A stretch of 64,000 nt of DNA from Corythucha ciliata (Eukaryota; Arthropoda; Insecta; Hemiptera; Tingidae). Positions 12,001 to 21,487 of the stretch are shown in pieces (position 1 is the first letter of the stretch; every line of letters starts with the position of its first letter). Below the pieces are notes generated by a model. The model was not told the DNA's origin. It did not search any database and was given only the letters and a program-made list of their open reading frames with translations. The stretch spans positions 15,128,001-15,192,000 of the forward strand of contig CM075943.1 of the NCBI GenBank assembly GCA_038030265.1, read 5' to 3'. The position numbers and the translations under genes were made by a program.

Positions 12001-13026
12001 AAAATGACAGCCACAAAAATTTTATACCTAAACTAGAATTTATCAACAATAAACTGTCCAACCAGAAATAGCATACATGTATATGTGATCTACAGCAATT
12101 TCTACCCCCAAAATGGTCTAAACACGAAGATAATATCCTGCCAAGCAATGGGCCTATCATTGAGTGGCCCAATCATTTGCCCATGAGTTGATTTAGCCCC
12201 ATAATTCTGTTTTTGTTTTTTAGGCGAAAGACAAATTATCCGACTCGACTGGTGAACAGATCATCGACGTCTTCTGTCAGCCTGTTGGTAATTCCAAAGA
12301 AAATCCCCACTCTTGCAAATGGTGTCACAGACAGTACGCATCACGGGCTAAACTTCTCCAACATCATCGAAACAAACACCAGGCTGAAGTTCATCCCAAA
12401 CCTACAAAGGTTAGTCACCCCCCCCCCCCAGCTGACACACACACAAGTTACTTCTAACGTTTCATTTTGTTTTCTCTTCTTAGGCATCCAAAATTGCATC
12501 TTCCAAGACGGCTCCTGAAGAAGACGTCGAGCCTTGTAGAGACACTCTCGGCAAAAATGTTGAGACTGAGGCACTTCTTCAGGATCCTCTTGAAATGGTT
12601 ACTACTGGTTAGTACTGCTTCACTGACCGTCACATTCTTTTGTTCTTAATGGTTATTCGTCTGTTTCTCAGAGTTTGAATTAGCTACACACGATAACAAG
12701 TACGTCAACGAAGGTGAATACATCATTGACGCCAACACACTTAGGAAAGCTATAAAGGTATGCCACCCCCTACCAGAAGTACAAAAACTCTGGAATTTCA
12801 TGGGACACTATTCTCTTTTTAGAGTGACATCCTGTCAGTCGACTGTCTACCAGGTCTTCTGGCTGAGCTCGGTCAAATGATCGAATCTCAAACCGATCAA
12901 TATTTTAAAGTTGTTCAAACGTCGTCCGGCCTTACGTTCGCCCGTCCGGTCGAAGTATGGGACCCTCAGCTCGCTTGTCAGTCGCTTTGTCCTCAGGACT
13001 GTTCTACGACAACCACACTCGTTTAA
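1..13026 (+). CDS. PRDM10: PRDM10-like C2H2 zinc-finger protein, 3' part (8 exons)
   Basis: Exons read as 1-44 (cut by the window edge), 116-281, 344-535, 618-701, 12224-12409, 12484-12607, 12672-12757 and 12823-13026 (TAA). All junctions are GT-AG and keep frame. Visible C2H2 fingers: the end of one (CFKARERLRKH), one in exon 2 (CSDCGKRFKRKDKL), one in exon 3 (CHTC with HIVNRH), one across exons 3-4 (CQYC with SSTKRKAHILRKH) and one in exon 5 (CKWC with HHRNKH). The SSTKRKAHILRKHPG finger and the isolated late finger followed by a non-finger tail match PRDM10, a vertebrate-type PR-domain transcription factor acting in the nucleus. The PR domain would lie upstream of the window. The 11.5 kb intron 702-12223 contrasts with the other introns of 62-82 bp. 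The tail is short and poorly conserved, so a related PRDM/ZNF gene is the alternative. Confidence 0.8.
1303..1540. repeat. Palindrome with 107-bp arms and hammerhead-like motif
   Basis: The arms at 1303-1409 and 1434-1540 are reverse complements with about two mismatches, separated by 24 bp. Each arm carries CTGAAGATGGC, a 5-base loop, then GCCGAAACCGG. This resembles the conserved core of hammerhead ribozyme motifs known from Penelope-like retroelements. A very similar motif sits in the terminal repeats of the Penelope-like element at 26346-29965. No coding sequence is present. It may be paired PLE termini or a MITE. Ribozyme activity is not claimed. Confidence 0.75.
1541..3520. repeat. Family A repeat block, copy A1 (foldback-like)
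   Basis: Degenerate tandem units of about 35-38 bp built round the phrase GAATTAGCG, a T-run, CTCAATTTTAGCCGC. Units read in + orientation to about 2900 and in - orientation (GCTAATTC, GGCTAAAATTGAGAAAAA) from about 3060. Between them lies a non-array core at 2905-3037. Short ORFs here are chance products of the phrases. Confidence 0.8.
2905..3037 (+). repeat. Core segment of family A foldback, copy 1
   Basis: A non-tandem segment containing CACACTCTTTGCTGATATCA, an AACGTT, CTGAAATTCGTAGAAAGGAG and CCAACC. Related segments occur at 10483-10626 (+) and 50876-51045 (-). Each copy is flanked by family A arrays that enter in the same relative orientation. Confidence 0.75.
3588..3676. repeat. GC-rich fragment ending in a CTGGCAACCCTA-type terminus
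   Basis: A GC-rich block (CCCGGCCGGAGAACGGGCC and similar) ends with CCGGAGATCTGGCAACCCTA. A related terminus in reverse orientation, starting TAGGGTTGCCGGTTCTCCGG, occurs near 15269. It probably marks a dispersed element end, but no family is identified. Confidence 0.35.
3677..4170 (+). repeat. Family A repeat block, partial copy
   Basis: Tandem degenerate + strand units of the GAATTAGCG...CTCAATTTTAGCC type. Unit order in 3800-4170 partly parallels 10000-10340 and 56600-57010, including the GAATGGGC...TTTTTTGCAATTTC and GATCAGCACATTAG phrases. No core segment follows. Confidence 0.7.
4469..4474 (-). terminator. Polyadenylation signal of the nested 57-aa gene
   Basis: AATAAA on the minus strand, about 60 bp after the stop codon at 4534, followed by an A/T-rich tract. 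The spacing is normal for a 3' UTR and supports the short ORF being a real gene. Confidence 0.65.
4534..4707 (-). CDS. Small 57-residue protein with two N-R-A-x-Q-x-N-P-N motifs, nested antisense in PRDM10-like intron
   Basis: The coding exon begins exactly at an ATG directly after a splice acceptor (TTTGTTTCAATAG) and runs to TAA. The protein is hydrophilic and rich in Asn, Gln, Gly and Ala, with no signal peptide or membrane segment. It has two related motifs: NRANQCNPNY near residue 6 and NRAQQMNPNN near residue 37, the first followed by PAAGPGHQAGYHGAG. Upstream are a 203-bp intron (4708-4910), a non-coding first exon with donor CAAG/GTGAGT at 4911, and a TATA box at 5071-5078. AATAAA follows the stop. 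Codons, splice sites, TATA and polyA signal all agree on the minus strand. I do not recognise the family. The repeated NPN motif suggests a small soluble protein, but no function is inferred. Confidence 0.7.
   Translation of the reverse strand: MPQDQNRANQCNPNYPAAGPGHQAGYHGAGTKADLDNRAQQMNPNNEKFHKARQNQN
4911..5047 (-). other. Non-coding 5' UTR exon of the 57-aa gene
   Basis: The exon ends at the donor CAAG/GTGAGTACC (intron starts at 4910). The start is placed about 25-30 bp downstream of the TATA box, so the 5' end is approximate. It holds a short (CTATT)n run and no ATG that I can see, so translation would start at the first ATG in the next exon. Confidence 0.55.
5071..5078 (-). promoter_or_regulatory. 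TATA box of the nested small gene
   Basis: TATAAAAG on the minus strand, followed by GC-rich sequence and then a pyrimidine-rich probable start region. It lies about 160 bp upstream of the first-exon donor. This is the clearest TATA promoter I can see in the window. Confidence 0.6.
5138..5201 (-). promoter_or_regulatory. Three 24-bp tandem elements upstream of the TATA box
   Basis: CTGTGATTCCCACT-type units start at 5138, 5162 and 5186 (GGGAATCACAG on the gene strand), a strict 24-bp period, 60-120 bp upstream of the TATA box. Their position suggests promoter-proximal binding sites. The binding factor is unknown. Confidence 0.45.
5620..7625. mobile_element. Two-kilobase foldback (long inverted repeat) element
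   Basis: The left arm (about 5620-6400) and right arm (about 6830-7625) are diverged reverse complements. Paired landmarks include AAAGTCATATATGGAAAACC with GGTTTTCCATATGACTTTG, GTTGGGATTTTTGCTCC with GGAGCAAAAATCCCAAC, CCTTGTGCTCAACTC with AGTTAAGCACAAGG, and AAGACCCGTAGCACTCAA with TTGAGTGCTACGGGTCTT. No long ORF is present. Arm divergence suggests an old non-autonomous foldback element. Confidence 0.7.
6101..6204. mobile_element. Small MITE nested in the left foldback arm
   Basis: Inverted termini of the type CCTACAGAATATCCACGCGA and TCGCGTGGTTATTCTATAGG flank a short centre. The corresponding place in the right foldback arm (near 7040) lacks this segment. It was therefore inserted after the palindrome formed. 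Boundaries are approximate. Confidence 0.6.
7826..9290 (+). repeat. Family E degenerate tandem array
   Basis: About 30-34 bp units of the form CGAAATTTGGGTTTTGAAAGAGCCAAAATC, highly diverged. The family recurs near 20440-20670 and 46560-47640. A poly-T tract lies near 9139-9157. No coding evidence. Confidence 0.7.
10408..10492. repeat. Hairpin at the arm switch of copy A3
   Basis: GAAGGCTCAAATTGAG...GCGCCTC at 10408-10437 pairs with GAGGCGC...CTCAATTTGAGCCTTC at 10463-10492, leaving a 25-bp loop. It sits where array orientation is about to change. Confidence 0.7.
10483..10626 (+). repeat. Core segment of family A foldback, copy 2
   Basis: Shares CTACACTCTTTGCTGATCA, TAACGTT, TCTGAAATCGTC, AAAGGAGCCA and TCGCTGTCCAACCA with the segments at 2905-3037 and 50876-51045. 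Confidence 0.7.
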
Positions 13027-13266
13027 ATTGTGAGGATTTCGCTATAATAATAATAATGATATTAATTTAGATTTCCTATGGTTTCGCGGATGAATGGTTC
13101 GAGGTTGATGTGACGCTAGGTTTTTAGTTCTAATTTTAATTGAGAAGGCTGTTACTGTAAAGTATTGGGGTTTTGAGCGTTGTTTAATTAATTTTACTAA
13201 TTTTTTAGCCCCCCCCCCCCAACCATTATTATACTTGGAAGGGTTTTATCAAAATAAGATCACAGA

Positions 13267-13272
13267 TTTATT
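13267..13272 (-). terminator. Polyadenylation signal of PEX10
   Basis: AATAAA on the minus strand, 72 bp after the PEX10 stop. It lies in the 317-bp gap between the converging PRDM10-like and PEX10 genes, which also holds a poly-C tract near 13207. Confidence 0.6.
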
Positions 13273-13343
13273 CTAATGGCCCGATTTTTCTGTGATGAAA
13301 TCACTTTGGTCAAGTTCACAGCGTGACTAAGAGAATGATTGTC

Positions 13344-14411
13344 TCAGTCGAAATTAAGTAAAGGTATGAGTCTATTAACTTGGAATGTTTCCCTACAAAT
13401 AGGGCACTGAGACTCGGTCTGACTCCAACCGTGAATACAAGTCCAACAGAAAATATGACCACAGGGCGTTGCCGCGGGCTCGACGCAATAGTTTAAACAC
13501 ATGACACATTTCCTGGACGATACGGTTGTTGGGATCAGGACGTCATTGGCAGACCACGCGGTGGACGATGACGGCGCAGGAGTTGACGCGAGTGCTCGAT
13601 GTTTCTGCCATAGTTCGTAGGATTTTAAAATAGCGACGAGTAAAGTTTGAAAAAGAGTGAGAATACCAAGAAGACGGAAACCTCTCAAAGAACGGCGGTC
13701 TTTCAGCCAAAACCTCGCCAGAATCTACGAATAAATAAACGGCAAGATTGCGAATACAAAAACCTGTGAATTGAGCTTACATAGTGAACCCCAGTGAGTC
13801 TCTTGGATAATTGGTAAAATCCTCCTTTGCAATAAAAATAAACTTTGTGCAGACTAAGCCAAAACGGCACCAGCCTCTGAGAGACTGACAAAGCGTTCAG
13901 TAGAATCGTTTTCGCCTCAGGACGAACTTCCTCGTTATCTCTAATACATTTTTCGGCTTTTTTGACTAGCTGTAAAGTCAGAACAGGCCCAAAGCATTCG
14001 AGTAACACCATCATCAGCCGTGCCTAAATTTCGGATTCATTAGAAACACAGAACGGATAAAGGACTAAACAAACGCACATATAACGCTGGAACATCCCTG
14101 AGAGAGTTGTCAACTTGAACGATGCCTGTATACTCCTCGCCGAGTGTTTGAAGCCCTCGCAGTGTGGTGTTCCCGAAGTAGAGGAGTTTTCCACCCGCGG
14201 CTATGACACTTTTGTTTTTCATCGTAGTCCGAGCCCCTTGGACACACGAAAGACAGTCAAAACAGACCTACCGGTTGAAGTCAACGGGCGCGTATTTACC
14301 GAAAACGTGTAGACACAGTTCTTCCAGCGTTCCTTGCAACGTCTGAACAACCAAGTCATCCTTTTGGGACGATCTGAGAATCTCAGCTGGACCAGCCTTT
14401 GTGAAGACCAT
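13344..14411 (-). CDS. PEX10: Peroxisome biogenesis factor 10 (RING E3 ubiquitin ligase)
   Basis: Four exons: 14411-14300, 14236-14079, 14023-13781 and 13724-13344, giving 297 residues; introns are 63, 55 and 56 bp. PEX10 is a peroxisomal membrane RING E3 that works with PEX2 and PEX12 to ubiquitinate the import receptor PEX5. Seen here: an N-terminal region (EILRSSQKDD), the family signature YFGNTTLRGLQTLGEEYTGI, the FYQLSKRLTGVHY segment, a hydrophobic stretch (LLGILTLFQTLLVAIL), and a C-terminal C3HC4 RING from about residue 244 (CVMC, CGHIFCWTC, CPIC). The exon 1 donor TTC-G/GTAAAT with acceptor TCCAAG was chosen because it restores the spacing before the YFG signature. A GTAGGT site 28 bp downstream breaks frame. 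The length is slightly below the human protein. Confidence 0.92.
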
Positions 14412-15540
14412 TTTTGTGTGATTGGTGAGTTGTCCTTCCCTCTTAATTTTTAGCGTTCCATATGAGAACGGTGGTAAACTTGGAGAGACCTACAGCAATT
14501 TCTTTCGTTGCCAAATTACTACTCGAGTACTCGGTCCTCCTTGAAGCATGAACTGTGATTACGTGATAGTGCCTTATCTCTTACCTTCACATTTATATTT
14601 CTGTCAACTGCATTGCTACCCTAAAACTACAGCGTTCTCAAGTTATTTTTCTTATTTTGTTTGATTTCAGAAACACAGCATTGAAGTAAAAACCACCGCT
14701 CGACTGAATTTGGGCAACATTCCATTCAGATGTGACTCCGAACTGTAGCGGCGGGAAACCATCATGATAAGACTGATTGTGTTGGTTCTTGGTTGAAGTC
14801 TGGTCCATTTCCGTTGCTCATGAATTTGTTTACTTTACGTCTTCTTGCACAATTTCGTGTGGGATAGCTCTACTTTTGGAGGTAAGTGTGTATTTTTGCG
14901 ATTTATCTCTTTTATTTACGTGTTGGAGGTCAAATCCAAGCCCCCCCCCTCGTTGTTCGTTTCCACCTTGTGTCATTCGTACTGAACTTAGAAGCAGACT
15001 GATGCTGTCCTATTCAGGGTGATGTGCAATTCCTCCCTAAAAAGGTGCGTTCAGACAGGTCTTGAATATTAAGCATGAGCAGCAGACATGTTGTGGTCCA
15101 AGTATACCTTTTACTGCATCGTCGTGGCCGTTGCCCACTTCATGTTTTCTGACTTAGGAGTTGAAGCTGTGCGACATCAAGGGATAGGGAATCATTTCTG
15201 CTGAATGTCCGGCTTTTGGTGGAACAGTTTCAGCATTTGAGTGCTCTGTTCTATTCTTACACGTGTCTAGGGTTGCCGGTTCTCCGGTTTTTGCCTGGTC
15301 CGGAACTCCGGGTTTGGAACTAGCTGTCTCCAGCCGGCATCGGCGAGGGTGCAGTAGACCTCGACGCAGGGGGCGAATTCTTGGGACTTCACGGTTTCGA
15401 GGGGAAGATCTTGACAATGCGACCTGGAAACTTAGTGATACGAAAAATGTCAAAGCCCCCTCCCCCCCACGCTCAAACTGAATGGGAAAATTAATTTGCC
15501 GCAAATCATAATGTACAGAGTGGAACAGGAAAAGTGTGAC
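14412..15540. other. Intergenic stretch upstream of PEX10, nothing recognised
   Basis: It contains the probable PEX10 promoter next to 14411, a poly-C tract near 14941, and a GC-rich fragment near 15269-15400 beginning TAGGGTTGCCGG. That fragment resembles the element end at 3588-3676. Short ORFs here match nothing I know. Confidence 0.5.
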
Positions 15541-15549
15541 AAAAAAAAA

Positions 15550-16014
15550 TTGGGAGGCCTCATTTGTGATCGTGTTTCCGCACCGCGAAGTGACCTGTGT
15601 ACACTCCTACTATCGTTCTGGCTTGTATCCTTCCCTTCCCAATCCCAACAATTATACTTCGTGTTGTTTTGTCCTCGTATTTCTTTATCCCCTCTTTTGC
15701 CTGTCTACAATGTGCCTCGGCCGCCCAAACAGCCTGGGCCTCCCTCCTCGCCCATTTTCGAATTTCACCCGTTCCTATAATTATACCCCTAGCCACGCCT
15801 ACTGCGGGCTTAGGGCCGATATACTCTGTCATGGCCCCTCGCCTGGCAAAGCATGCCCTGGCACACACCCTATCATAACTGCGTTGCCTGTGTCCAGCAG
15901 AGCCGATACACGCGATCTACAATCCGCCACCAGCAGTGATTTGACCGCCGGCCTGGAAATGGCCCCCAGGGTGGCGCGGGCGGCTGTCCGAGTATATCGT
16001 CACTCGCTGGTTCC

Positions 16015-16018
<4 letters not shown>
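15550..16018 (-). pseudogene. Truncated non-LTR retrotransposon, RNase H and C-terminal part
   Basis: Minus-strand fragments in several frames include VTIYSDSR (RNase H), IRKWARREAQAVWAAEAHCRQ and VGVYTGHFAVRKH. These are the usual order for the ORF2 end of RNase H-bearing LINEs. Frames are broken, so it is dead. It directly abuts the poly(A) tail of the next copy, meaning two insertions of related elements lie side by side. Confidence 0.65.
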
Positions 16019-16056
<38 letters not shown>

Positions 16057-17085
16057 TCGGATATCCTATTGTCGCCAAAAATAGTGTATCTAGACGCCGC
16101 GTTGCTGTCACACTCCCCACATCTATCGCAATCTCCCCTACTGCCCCCCATGATGGACATGTGCCTGTTGAGGGCGTAGTGTCCCGTATACATCCGCCCG
16201 TATACAACCATGCCGAAGCTTCCTGGTCTTTCTCATCGATTCCCAGCTTTGCTTAGCGGCACCCGGGTTCAGTCCGCCATCTCCTCAGAGCTTGGTCACT
16301 GGCCCAGGCCCTTATCTCCCTCAAGACCACCCTTCGGTCAATTCCCACCGATGGTTCAGGCCCTATTACAGGCTGGTCCGCGCCACGCTTGGGCAGCTTG
16401 TCTGCTTTTTCATTTCCCTGCCATCCTTTATGACCCGGGATCCATCCCAACGTTAAGGAGTTCCCTTCGCCTTGGAGGTCCCTCTGCAACTCGTTACGGC
16501 CGCTGATGGGCTTGGTGATCGCCCCAGCGCCGCCTTGCTGTCAGAGTAGATGCCAATTGCCCTACCTGTCACTTTCCGCTTCAGTAGCTCCCGAATACAA
16601 GCATCGATCGCTACCACCTCGGCCTGAAAAATTGTGGTGAGTCCCCCCTAGCGGGATACTTATTTCCACCCCCTGCTCCGGCACAAAAATTCCTGCTCCC
16701 ATCGGCCCTTCCTGACCTTTCTTGAAGCCGTCAGTGTAACCCAACAGCTCCCCTTGCCGAGATTCCCAACCCTCTTCTCTCACAATGACTCTCTGTTTGA
16801 TCTTGGTCGAGAAGTCGTTCCTTTTGACCACGTAATCCGGCCTAAGTGCCGAGTACGGGGATACTCTATTTAGTTCCACTTCCCGGTCCCATTGGCCCTG
16901 CCTGGCCCGCCTTAGGCCTCCCTGGCATCTCAACCTGTAAGCTACTTCAAGTGCCCGACCCCTGACTTCAATGTCCAGGGGCTTCAGGCCTAGTAATCAT
17001 TCCATGGCCCTCGTTGGGGTTGTCCGGAATGGACCCACAATCGCAAGGCGAGCAAGTCTTTGGCGCGTGGCCGGTGCCACTGTGC
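16019..17085 (-). pseudogene. 5'-truncated RNase H-bearing LINE with poly(A) tail
   Basis: The minus strand encodes, in order, an ORF2 segment just before RNase H (RLARLAIVGPFRTTPTRAME, then LLGLKPLDIEVRGRALEVAY), an RNase H domain (LGYTDGFKKG, QAEVVAIDACIRELLKRK, GIYSDSKAALG, LGWIPGHKGWQGNEKADKL) and a C-terminal YTGHYALNRHMSIMG segment. It ends in a 30-base A run (T run at 16020-16050). An in-frame stop and frameshifts show decay. RNase H after reverse transcriptase occurs in clades such as I, R1 and LOA; I cannot choose among them. The long + strand ORF 15536-16084 is its antisense shadow. Confidence 0.75.
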
Positions 17086-17089
17086 ATGA

Positions 17090-18190
17090 TATTGAGGATA
17101 TTTGTTATGTTGGAGGAAATTGAGATTCCGAGTCAAAGTTGTCAGTTCCTGAGGCAAAATTGACAGTATTGTAAGTCGAAATTGACAGTACGACAATCAC
17201 AGTTTTGAATGTTGAAATTGACAGTACCTAGGGTGGAATTGGCAAAGTCGAGGACGAAATTGACAGTTTTGAATGATTCTTGAACGAAATTGACAGTTTG
17301 TAGGACGAAATTGGCAGTTTCAGGACGACACTGGTAGGTTTGGCGACGAAAGTGACTGATTCGGGGACGAAATTGACAATACGAGGAAGAAGAAGAAATT
17401 GATAGTTTAAAAGACAAAATTAACAGTTTCCAGGATGAAATTCACAATTTGAAAAACAAAATTGACAGTTTCCAGGACGAAATCGTTAGATTTGAACATT
17501 TACTTGACAGTTTATAGGGCGAAATTGATCATTTCGAACGATGAAATTGACAGTTTCTAGTACTCGACTGTTTCCGGTGGAGGGGCTTAAAAACAGTCAG
17601 GTTCCGAAATCCCTTGACACAGTTTCTAGAAGAAAATTGGCAGATTCGAGGACGAAATTGATAGTTTGTGGGGCGAAATTGGCAGTTTTATAATGATATT
17701 GACGAAATTGACAGTTTTGAATGACGAAATTGACCTTCACAGGACAAAATTGACAGTGTTAGATCGATACTGATAGTTTCAACTAGAAATTTACAGTCCC
17801 CAGGACGAAATTGACAGTTTTTGAGACAACATTGACAGTTATTTATGACAAAGTAGATAGTTTCTCGGGTGACATTGACGTTCCCTGGCCGAAATTGACA
17901 GTTTACTGGACGGAATTGTTTTGAGAGTTTTAAGAACTCGACTGTTTCAGGTGAAGGGGCCCAAAAACTTCATGTTGTGAGCCCGAATGGTCTGCTGCTG
18001 AATCTCAAAATCAAGTTTTGTGATCTTCTGTTATGTAGGAGGAAATTGACAGATTCCAAGTCAAGACTGTCAGTTTCTGGGGTGAAATTGAGAGTTTTTC
18101 AAAGACGAAATTATCAGTTTTAAGGACGAAATTGACAGCTCGACTGAAACTGACAGTTGCCTAGGGAGGAATTAAGAAAATCTATGCGGT
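17090..18190 (+). repeat. Family C degenerate tandem array
   Basis: About 26-30 bp units of GACGAAATTGACAGTTT plus a variable linker, highly diverged. A longer repeat is visible: ACTCGACTGTTTC...GGGGC occurs near 17565 and 17937. No gene seen. Confidence 0.75.
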
Positions 18191-20330
18191 CTGAAACCCG
18201 AATTCTCGTTAGTGATTGAGTTTGCAATTTTTAGTACGTGACTAGTCGTTTTGGTGATAATTAGGATACGAATCGTCAGTTCAGGCATTTTTAAAGCACG
18301 AATGGTCAATTTGACCATTATAGGAACGCGAGTGGTCGTTTTTCAAGGCCCAAACCTGTCAGTGTAGCCATTGTGGGGGAGGGAGGTATGAATTGTCAAT
18401 ACGACCAGCAGCCCAGCCCCCAGCTGCTAAAGCTTGTCCAGTCTGTTCTACCACTTTCAAGGGACGAATTGTCGCTGCCCCTGACGCTTTCCAAAGAGCG
18501 CGAATGACCAGTTTGATCATTTTTACACCGAAAGCACGAATCGTCAGTTCAGCCATTTTCAATGTCCCGGAATGGCTTTTTTGGCCATTTTCAAGGTGCG
18601 AGTCGTCATTTTAGCCATTTTTTAGGGCGTGCATAGTCCGTTTGACTATTTCCAGGGGACGAATCGTCCGTAAAGTCAATTTTAGGGTGCGAACGGTTAG
18701 TTTAGCAATTTATGCATGAATCGCTAGATTCACAATTTTTCGAATGGTTCGAACGAGCAAAAATTTGTTTTTGGCGCAGTAAAATCCATGAAATTGCTTT
18801 TTTTAGGTCCAACCAGCAGCAAGTCACATTAGGCATTTCACCAGCATGAATCGTCGGTTAAGGCATTTCCAAGACGCAAGCTATTAGTTCAGCTATTTTT
18901 AGGGCACAAATCGTCTCATTTTTAGCTATTTTCTAGGCGTGGTGACTCAGTTTGTCCATTTTTGCACTACGAATGGTAAGTTTCGCCATTTCAGTGGCAC
19001 GAATGAGCACATTTAGCCATTTTTAGGGCGTGATTTGCCAATCAAGCAATTTTATAGCAGATTATAATTTCAAATCAAATCAAAAAGTGTATCCAGTCCA
19101 TGTAGCTAACGCTGGTTGGTGGTGGGGAGGGATTCGATGAGGACGGCCCATGCTCGTTGTGCAATCGCAAGTGGTCAGTTTATCGCCTGAAGGGAGTAAA
19201 TAGCCCTTTTTTGGGTGCAGATAGCCACTTTGAAGGCGCGAATCGTCCGTTTAGCCTCTGTAGAGCACAAACGATCAGTTAGGCCATTTTTGGACCGTGA
19301 ATTGCTGGTACGAGTTGTGTATGCCATTTACAGGGCGTAAATAGCCAGCTTTTAAGGCCAGGATCGTCAGTTTAGACATTTTCAAGGCGTGAAGGCTCAG
19401 TATGGCTATTTCTGACGCGCGAATGCCCAGTTTTGCGATTTTCAGGACATGAATTATTTGCTTAGGGGTTTTCAAAGTTCGCATTGTCAGTTTAACCATA
19501 CATAAGCCGCATAGAGGCAGTTTTACCAATTTTATAGGCCGTGAATAGCCAGTTTGGCAATTTTAACGCTGCCAGTATGGCCATTCCTAGTGCATGAATC
19601 CGTCATTTTAGTCAATAATATGTTACGAACTCAGTTTTGACATTTTCGTTACGTGAATTATTAGTTTAACCATTTAGAGAACGCAAACAACCAGTTCTGC
19701 CATTTTTTAAGGTGCGAATAGTCCGTCACGCCATCTATGGGGTGCGAATGGTCAGCTTGCCATTTCTAGAGAGCAAATTGTCAGCATAGTCATTTATAGA
19801 GAGTGAATAGCTAGGGTGATATTTTCAGAGCATGAATCGTCAGTTTTTCCATTTTTTGGGTTCGTTAAGTCCGTTGGGCCATAAATAATAAGCGCGAATC
19901 GTCAGTTTTGCTTTTTTTAATGATGTAATTAGTCCCGTCAAGCCAACGCCCGAATGGTCATTTTGGGCATTCTTGGCGCGCAAATGGTTGATTTTGCAAT
20001 GTTTAGGGCAGGAATTGTCTGTTTAGGGATTTGCGGAGCGTTCATTGTTAGTTTGCCCATTTTTAGAGCGCGTTACGTCAGCTTGGCCACTTTTAGAACG
20101 GGAATCGCTAGTTTTAGCCAGTTGTAGCTCGTGAATGGAAGATTTAGCCAGTTTCATAACGGGATTCACGATCTTTTCATGCATTTTCAGGGCTGTACGA
20201 ACCGTCAGTCTTGCCACTTTTAGACCGCGTGAAGTCCGTTGGGCTTTTTTTTAGAGAGGTAATTGTCAGTTTGGCCATTTTTAAGGCGTTTTAAGATGAG
20301 AATAGGCAGTGAATTGATAGCAAGCCATTT
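18190..20330 (+). repeat. Family B degenerate tandem array
   Basis: About 28-32 bp units of GCGAATCGTCAGTTTAGCCATTTTTAGG type. A non-unit marker near 19120-19310 (GGAGGG...GAGGACGGCCCA, then AGCCACTTTGAAGGCG, then CCTCTGTAGAGCACAAACGA) recurs at 35255-35450 and inverted at 39190-39440. Confidence 0.75.
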
Positions 20331-20405
20331 TTATTAGAGCGAAGGACACAATTTCATAAGCCTCTCCCTTGACTAAATCTTGGATCCACGTCTGGACCCT
20401 GCAAT
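20330..20405 (+). repeat. Family B core-like segment, copy 1
   Basis: TTAGAGCGAAGGACACAATT...CTCCCTTGACTAAATCTTGGATCCACGTCTG closely resembles 36962-37025, and its first part resembles 55365-55390. It ends the + array here and is followed by family E units to about 20670 and more family B to 21440. Confidence 0.6.
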
Positions 20406-20699
20406 ATTTTGTTTTTAAAAACAGCCAGAGCCATGAAATGTCTCTTTAAAATGAGCCAGTACGCTCATTTATCCTTTAAAAAGGTGTGAAATCCCGTTAA
20501 ATTGGCTTGTCTTAAAGGGAGCCAGCCCCACGAAATTGGTTTCTGACCTACGAAATCCGACAAATTTGGTCTCAAAAAGTGCCGACCCGGCAAATTTGGT
20601 TATTGAAGTAGCCAAAACCACGAAATTGGCTTTTGCGGTGTGTTCAATCCGTGATATTTGGACATCGAAAGTGAGGGGAGGGGCGCTCCGCGCGTTCCC

Positions 20700-21440
20700 C
20701 TTCTGTATCCGCACCTGCCAGTTAGGCCAATTTTTATGGTGTAAATTGTCAGTACGACCATTATTATTATTATCATTATTTTCAAGTCGCCAATTGTCAG
20801 CTTAACCATTTTAGAGCGTGTACAGTCAGTTTTGCAAATTTTAGGGCTTAAATAGCCATTATGGTCATTTTTGGGGCGCAAATTGCCGGTAAAGCCATTT
20901 TCAAGCCACAAGTAGCCAGTTTAGCCGTTACTAGAACACATTTAGCCATTTTTAAAGCGTAAATACCCAGTATGGATATTTTTAGGGTAAACACTCTCAT
21001 TACGACCATTTTCAGGGAAACGATTGTCTGCGTGACTAAAATAAGTTGAAGTGGTAATCCAACGGGGCCTTACGTCCATCTACCATCAGGTGTCGTGGAC
21101 GAGGGAGCACACACTTTACTTATTTACACATGAGATATCATTTTTGTTCAAATAATCCAGCCTGTAGTGGGAATCGAACCCTCGCACGCAGCAGACGATA
21201 ACTGGACATGAGAGTCGACGCCCTAACGACCTCGGCCACTCTGCTGGGTCGGCGTGACTATTTTCAGGACAAGAATCGTTGTATTCCATTTTAGGCAACG
21301 AAGAGTCTCGAATCGTCAGTTTGGCCATTCTAGGGCACGTACAGTCAGTCTTACCAATTTCAGGGCGTAAATCAGTATGGCCATTTCTTGGGTTGCCTGT
21401 CTGACTATTTTCAGGGCAAGAGTCGTCAGAGGGATTCATT
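20700..21440 (+). repeat. Family B array interrupted by a SINE
   Basis: More GAATCGTCAGTTTGGCCATT-type units, split by the SINE at 21039-21251. The array runs to within about 40 bp of the sororin exon acceptor. Confidence 0.65.
21039..21251 (-). mobile_element. tRNA-derived SINE, minus copy
   Basis: On the minus strand it reads a tRNA-like head with A box-like TGGCCGAGGTCGTTAGGGCG and B box GGTTCGATTCCCACT, then a tRNA-unrelated body ending GGATTACCAC. A second copy is at 36184-36390. It is flanked by the direct repeat GCGTGACTA (21030-21038 and 21252-21260), a target site duplication. Confidence 0.8.
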
Positions 21441-21487
21441 ACAGTTATTTTTTTTTTTTTTTTAGGAAAGTTTGCCGTCTTGGAGCG

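Larger units (their letters stand above)
702..12223 (+). other. Giant PRDM10-like intron, 11.5 kb
   Basis: It joins phase-0 exons ending at 701 and starting at 12224. It contains a 238-bp palindrome, family A repeat blocks, a nested antisense gene, a 2 kb palindrome and a family E array, all listed separately. Between these, 702-1302 is mixed sequence with short A-like phrases. Positions 4170-4440 and 5240-5620 show only AT-rich DNA and one poly-G run near 5487. Positions 11660-12223 carry a poly-C run near 11698 and no recognisable gene. Confidence 0.8.

Noticed and set aside
15536..16084. 182-codon plus-strand ORF
   Set aside because: It is antisense to decayed LINE RNase H sequence and ends in a poly-F stretch from the LINE poly(A) tail. 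The minus strand carries the recognisable motifs.
17090..21440. Possible CRISPR array from regularly spaced about 30-bp repeats
   Set aside because: Units are diverged from each other, have no constant repeat plus unique spacer pattern, and lie between eukaryotic spliced genes.
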